DNA from: JAWSVE01 sp050633885
Lineage (GTDB): Bacteria; Pseudomonadota; Gammaproteobacteria; Pseudomonadales; Cellvibrionaceae
Length of the DNA stretch: 64,000 nucleotides
Assembly (NCBI GenBank): GCA_050633885.1
Contig: JBOEHK010000005.1
Coordinates: 310,001 to 374,000, forward strand
Reading direction: 5' to 3'
The translations under genes and the position numbers were made by a program. Shown in pieces: positions 60,132-64,000 of this stretch. Below the pieces are notes generated by a model. The model searched no databases. It was given only the letters and a program-made list of their open reading frames with translations, and had not been told where the DNA came from. Every line of letters begins with the position of its first letter. Position 1 is the first letter of the stretch.

Positions 60132-62630
60132 ATGCAATTTTGGTTCACTCAACAATCCATAGATGGATCGTTAAGGGCATTAATTTTTTTATCGGTGTTT
60201 ATTTTTTCTCAAAATGCCCTGACACAAGAAGATGATGAACTTGAATTATCTCGACCTCTGACAGATCACTCTACTGCTTATGATGACGCAATACATCCCG
60301 TCGATAGAATTTCTGCTCCTTTATCTCGTATTCCATTATCTAACCACTTAAGTGACAGCGTTAAGGTTCGCGTTGACGGCAAGCTTGATGAAGGTATCTG
60401 GGCTTCATTACCAACGATCGGTAATTTTGAAACCGTTGAACCTGATACGCTCGCCCCAGGTAAATACCCGACCGAAATGAAAATATTCTATACCGCAAAA
60501 GGTATTTATGTCGGCGTGGATTTACATCAACCGCCAGACACATTAGTGGGTCGATTATCTTCACGGGATCAACGCCAATTAAACCGCGACGCAATTTTTA
60601 TTACTTTCGATACATCCAGCGAAGCGCGTTATGGCTATTGGTTTGGTATCGCATTGGGCGGAAGCTTAATGGATGGAACCATTTTGCCCGAGCGCCGTTA
60701 TGCGGCGAGCTGGGATGGTCCATGGCGTGGCGCCACATCGGTCACAAACCACGGCTGGAGTGCCGAAATGTTTATCCCGTGGTCTTCGATGAGCATGCCT
60801 AACCGTGAAGGTGCACGTAACATTGGTGTTTACATGTCTCGCAAAGTCGCTCATTTAAATGAGCGCTGGGCTTGGCCCGCATTGCCTCCCACAAAACCAC
60901 AATTCATGTCTGTGTTTGATCAGTTAGAAGTAAGCGATGTTGCATTACGTCAGCAGTACAGTATTTTTCCTTATGCGTCCGTGACAGTCGATGAAGTGAA
61001 CGATGACATTCACTACAAAGCCGGTGCCGATCTTTTTTGGCGACCTTCAACTGACTTTCAATTATCCGCCACGTTAAATCCAGATTTTGGTAGCGTTGAA
61101 TCGGATAATGTCATCGTCAATCTCAATGCAACTGAAACTTTTTTTCCTGAAAAAAGATTATTCTTTCTTGAAGGACAAGACGTGTTTATTGCTTCGCCAA
61201 GAGCCACCTTTGGCAGACCCACAACGTTATTGCATACACGACGCATTGGCGGTCGAGCAGCGCCGCCTGTTGTTCCTACTGGCGTCACGTTAGATTCGTC
61301 TGAGTATGGTCAGCCCGCAGAATTAAATGGTGCAATTAAGGCAACCGGCGAAAACGGTAATTTTCGTTACGGCTTTTTAACGGCGATGGAAGACGAAACA
61401 ACATTCAGAGGAGAAGATTCACTTGGTAATCGTGTCGATCTCAATCAGGACGGAAGACATTTTGGTGTCGGTCGTCTGGTTTATGAAAACACTAGCTCCA
61501 ATGGCGCGATACACAGCGTTGGCTTTATGAGTACTTTTGTTGATCATCCTACGAATGATGCATCCGTTAATGCCATTGACGGTCACTACCTTACCTCAAA
61601 TGGGGCTTGGCAATGGGATGGTCAAGTGATGTACTCACATATCGATAATGAAGACAGCGGTCTCGGTGGTTTTTTAGATGGTCGTTATTCACCCAAACAA
61701 GGTATCACTCATCGCATAGAATTGAATTATCGCGACAAAGACATCGACATTTCTGATTTGGGTTACTTTCCCCGCAACGATTTAATTGGTGCGGGTTATC
61801 ATTTCGAAAAAAGGACATCAAATATTAATTTTGGCCGCGATGCGTTTATTCATCTTTTCTTATTGCAGGAATGGAACAATGATCAGCTTTCGACGAAAGC
61901 CGGTATCTTTCTTGATGGCGAAGTGACACTCGACAATTTAAGTCGAGTCAATTTTGTTTCCAATTTTTTTCCCGAACGTTATGACGATCTCAATAGTTTT
62001 GGAAACGGCGCTTATCGCATTGATGATCGCTTACATTTAGGTGTGGGCTATGGAACTGATTCGTCTAAGCGCTTATCGGCTAATGTTAACTTACGATTTG
62101 AGGGAGAAAATCTTGGCGGTCACCGAATACGTGCTAGAACAGCATTGACATACCGCCCTATCGATCGGTTGACGACAGAATTTATTGCCGATTACCGCAT
62201 TAGAGATGGCTGGTTGCTGCATCAAACCGGGAAAGAAATGACGACGTTTAATGCTGAAGATTGGAAATTAAAATGGAATTTTGATTTCTTTTTTACTGCA
62301 CGCCAACAACTCCGCGCGTCTTTTCAATGGATTGGTATACGCGCTTACGAAAAAGATTTTTATCAAATACCTAACAAGCCCGGTGAGCTAATTCAAGTCA
62401 ACAAATTACCAGGAGCCGACACTGATGACTTTGAAATTTCAAATTTGAATTTTCAAATTCGTTATCGATGGGAAATCGCTCCGATGTCTGACTTATTTGT
62501 TGTGTATACCAAAAATGGTTACATTACGGATGAATACACGGAAGATTTTCAGGAGATGGCAGAGAATGCTTATCACAAACCTGTCTCCGAACAGCTTGTC
62601 ATAAAATTACGCTATCGATTGGGTAGCTAG
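60132..62630 (+). CDS. CBM9-like / DUF5916 outer-membrane protein
   Basis: Protein of 832 residues, ATG preceded by GGAG 8 bases upstream. Signal peptide near 15-31 (LIFLSVFIFSQNALTQ). Residues 75-270 resemble a family-9 carbohydrate-binding domain (VRVDGKLDEGIWASLPTIG, IYVGVDLHQPPD, MFIPWSSM). The rest is a DUF5916 beta barrel (ATLNPDFGSVESDNVIVNLN, FFPEKRLFFLEG, ending in KLRYRLGS). These proteins occur with secreted peptidases in marine bacteria; function unknown, an outer-membrane receptor or transporter is likely. Confidence 0.85.
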   Translation: MQFWFTQQSIDGSLRALIFLSVFIFSQNALTQEDDELELSRPLTDHSTAYDDAIHPVDRISAPLSRIPLSNHLSDSVKVRVDGKLDEGIWASLPTIGNFETVEPDTLAPGKYPTEMKIFYTAKGIYVGVDLHQPPDTLVGRLSSRDQRQLNRDAIFITFDTSSEARYGYWFGIALGGSLMDGTILPERRYAASWDGPWRGATSVTNHGWSAEMFIPWSSMSMPNREGARNIGVYMSRKVAHLNERWAWPALPPTKPQFMSVFDQLEVSDVALRQQYSIFPYASVTVDEVNDDIHYKAGADLFWRPSTDFQLSATLNPDFGSVESDNVIVNLNATETFFPEKRLFFLEGQDVFIASPRATFGRPTTLLHTRRIGGRAAPPVVPTGVTLDSSEYGQPAELNGAIKATGENGNFRYGFLTAMEDETTFRGEDSLGNRVDLNQDGRHFGVGRLVYENTSSNGAIHSVGFMSTFVDHPTNDASVNAIDGHYLTSNGAWQWDGQVMYSHIDNEDSGLGGFLDGRYSPKQGITHRIELNYRDKDIDISDLGYFPRNDLIGAGYHFEKRTSNINFGRDAFIHLFLLQEWNNDQLSTKAGIFLDGEVTLDNLSRVNFVSNFFPERYDDLNSFGNGAYRIDDRLHLGVGYGTDSSKRLSANVNLRFEGENLGGHRIRARTALTYRPIDRLTTEFIADYRIRDGWLLHQTGKEMTTFNAEDWKLKWNFDFFFTARQQLRASFQWIGIRAYEKDFYQIPNKPGELIQVNKLPGADTDDFEISNLNFQIRYRWEIAPMSDLFVVYTKNGYITDEYTEDFQEMAENAYHKPVSEQLVIKLRYRLGS

Positions 62631-62653
62631 ACCAATAGGTGAGTGTTTTCGAA

Positions 62654-62908
62654 ATGAATCGCGATATTATTGTAAAAGTAAAACAAGATTTTCAAGGCAG
62701 TGAAGAAAATATCGCGCTGAATCATTTGAATAGTATTACCCTTGAACATGTGATGGCTAAATCTCAAACAAACTTAGACAATACTTGGCATGCAATACTG
62801 CACCTCAGTCAAGGGGATATTAAAGAACTCATCAGATTGACCCAGTGTGCCAAGCGAGATTTTCGTGATGTTATTTACTGGGCTATTTCCTGTGATACGC
62901 TAAAATAA
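62654..62908 (+). CDS. Small hypothetical protein
   Basis: Protein of 84 residues from ATG 62654 (GTG at 62639 is possible). It begins MNRDIIVKVKQDFQGSEENI, has NHLNSITLEHVMAKSQTNLDNTWHAILHLSQGDIKELIRL and ends CAKRDFRDVIYW. No signal or family recognised, though a helical YbjN/calcineurin-like tail is not evident. It lies 23 bp after the DUF5916 gene and could share its transcript. Confidence 0.6.
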   Translation: MNRDIIVKVKQDFQGSEENIALNHLNSITLEHVMAKSQTNLDNTWHAILHLSQGDIKELIRLTQCAKRDFRDVIYWAISCDTLK

Positions 62909-63078
62909 CTTTTAAAAATCCAAAATAGCTTGCCACACATGCTATCGAATTTTGCGTGTACTTGTGGTTGAATAGACTACGTTTTTCTTTCTCCTTTCTG
63001 AGTTATTCATCATTCAGTGCGAAACTAATCCTATAAAAATCCATACTATAAAAATTAAACACCACAGGAGCTACCAAA

Positions 63079-64000
63079 ATGAAAATAAAAACAGGCCTTT
63101 GGCTTGCGACGACAGTTACAACTATCGTTGCAGCTTCACTAACCATAATTGGTTGTACATCATCAACAGAATCAATGAACAAGTCACTCGACATGCCCCC
63201 AAAACAGTTAACGCAAAAGATAGAAGGTTTGTCGTGTCAAACGCCTCCGGTGCAACACTGCCCTGATGAAAATTGCCCGAGTGAACTTATTGTGGCAACA
63301 GGTGAAGTTGTTGACCCTGTCACAGGTCGTAAATTTTTCCTCGACTATCCTTGTGATTTAAAACCCGGAGAGAAGGTGACCTTTGTTCTTAACCTTCATG
63401 GTGGCGGCTCATATGGCGGCTGGCAAAGGCATTACTTTCCAATCATGGATTTTAAAGACGAGTACCGATTGGTAATCGCAACACCTAATGCACCTCCTCG
63501 CTTCTGGGCTCCAAATGATGATGGCCATTTACAAAATATTGTTAGTATGGTGAATAACCATTTTGGCGAAGATAATATTAAAGGCTTTTGGTTAGCAGGG
63601 CACTCACAAGGCGGGATGACGTCACGTCGTATTGTTTGCACCAATTTTTTTGTAGACAAAGTAGACGGTTTTTTAAGCTTGTCTGGCGGTCGTATTGGTC
63701 CAACACCGCCAATAGCTCAAGGTTTTTTTCCTCAACCAGATGGGACTGGTGCTGCACGACCAAGACCCCGTCCACGCATGCTGAACAACCCTGAACTTCC
63801 TTCATGTGATTTTTCACATATTTATGCAACCGGCGAGCATGAAATCAGCGGCCCTGTTCCAGATACATCACCTTGGGCAGAAAAATATCACTGTGATGCA
63901 AAAGTCATACGCCCCGAAATTACTGACACTAAAGCGGGTTATGTTTTTGATTCGACAAGACAAGACCCAGCAACAAAAGCATGGGGAAGATTACCTAAAG
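63079..64000 (+). CDS. Lipoprotein alpha/beta-hydrolase, esterase type (C-terminus outside window)
   Basis: Starts at ATG 63079 with AGGAG 9 bases upstream; 307 codons are visible and open to the right edge. Lipoprotein signal ends ASLTIIGC. The hydrolase core shows LNLHGGGSYGGWQ (oxyanion-hole region), IATPNAPPRFW and the nucleophile elbow WLAGHSQGGMTSRR. This is the pattern of PHB depolymerase/feruloyl-esterase-like enzymes. Six cysteines before residue 100 suggest disulfides outside the cytoplasm. Catalytic Asp/His lie beyond the window edge or cannot be placed. Confidence 0.82.
   Translation, partial: MKIKTGLWLATTVTTIVAASLTIIGCTSSTESMNKSLDMPPKQLTQKIEGLSCQTPPVQHCPDENCPSELIVATGEVVDPVTGRKFFLDYPCDLKPGEKVTFVLNLHGGGSYGGWQRHYFPIMDFKDEYRLVIATPNAPPRFWAPNDDGHLQNIVSMVNNHFGEDNIKGFWLAGHSQGGMTSRRIVCTNFFVDKVDGFLSLSGGRIGPTPPIAQGFFPQPDGTGAARPRPRPRMLNNPELPSCDFSHIYATGEHEISGPVPDTSPWAEKYHCDAKVIRPEITDTKAGYVFDSTRQDPATKAWGRLPK

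Noticed and set aside
1..64000. CRISPR array
   Set aside because: No regularly spaced direct repeats of 24-40 bp seen; the Cas4-like nuclease is in a phage replication operon without other cas genes.

Overview
The window looks like the chromosome of a marine, salt-adapted Gammaproteobacterium (Alteromonadales/Cellvibrionales-like). The basis is a full ectoine/hydroxyectoine operon with its dedicated aspartokinase and EctR regulator, an S46 outer-compartment peptidase, a DUF5916 barrel protein, and gammaproteobacterial-type prophage and island genes. No rRNA, tRNA or CRISPR array was recognised, so the genus cannot be fixed.

Region 1 (1-23.6 kb) is a prophage or phage-like element. It is cut at the left edge inside the portal gene. 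Most genes read leftward: portal, gpW-like joiner, GpA-type large terminase, small terminase, then (after three short rightward genes including a DUF3489 protein) a ParB-domain/N6-N4 DNA methyltransferase and a tightly overlapping replication/recombination block. That block holds a DUF6362-like protein, a RuvC-like resolvase, a TOPRIM+RecA-like primase-helicase, a Cas4-like Fe-S nuclease, DUF6511, an SF2 helicase, a ssDNA-binding-type protein, a Sak4-like ATPase and an AlpA-like HTH. The right part (15-23.6 kb) carries cargo: an AbiE type IV toxin-antitoxin pair, two unknown genes divergent from an XRE/ImmA-IrrE/HNH-like triplet, and a DUF2924 + large serine recombinase + ParB-like integration module.

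Region 2 (23.6-28.9 kb) holds hipBA with inverted-repeat operators and an 1160-residue RecB-nuclease/RNase H-like exonuclease/SF1 helicase fusion.

Region 3 (28.9-38 kb) is the osmoadaptation cluster. It is one leftward transcription unit of ten genes (ectA, ectB, a 74-residue unknown, ectC, ectD, a DksA-like zinc finger, ask, a TPR membrane protein, a secretin-N-domain protein and a sodium:solute symporter). Divergent from it is a cheW-ectR pair. A second AlpA-like gene, paralogous to the one at 14.8 kb, lies just beyond.

Region 4 (38.4-52.0 kb) is an integrative defence island. It is bracketed by near-identical repeats built of paired AGTAGTACC words. It holds a DUF4102 integrase, an AHH-nuclease toxin with putative immunity gene, a second integrase operon led by a frameshifted alpA, DarTG, and a complete type I restriction-modification system (hsdR-hsdM-hsdS-darT-darG in one leftward run).

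Region 5 (52-64 kb) is ordinary or decayed chromosome: a vWA lipoprotein, an EAL pseudogene, an acyltransferase, a lipoprotein beside a zincin remnant, an S46 peptidase, a CBM9/DUF5916 barrel protein, a small unknown and a lipoprotein esterase cut by the right edge.

The best candidate for something undescribed is the divergent five-gene module at 16.8-21.0 kb. Next are the iteron-like cluster inside the ruvC-like gene, the enlarged ect operon, and DarTG integrated in the hsd operon.
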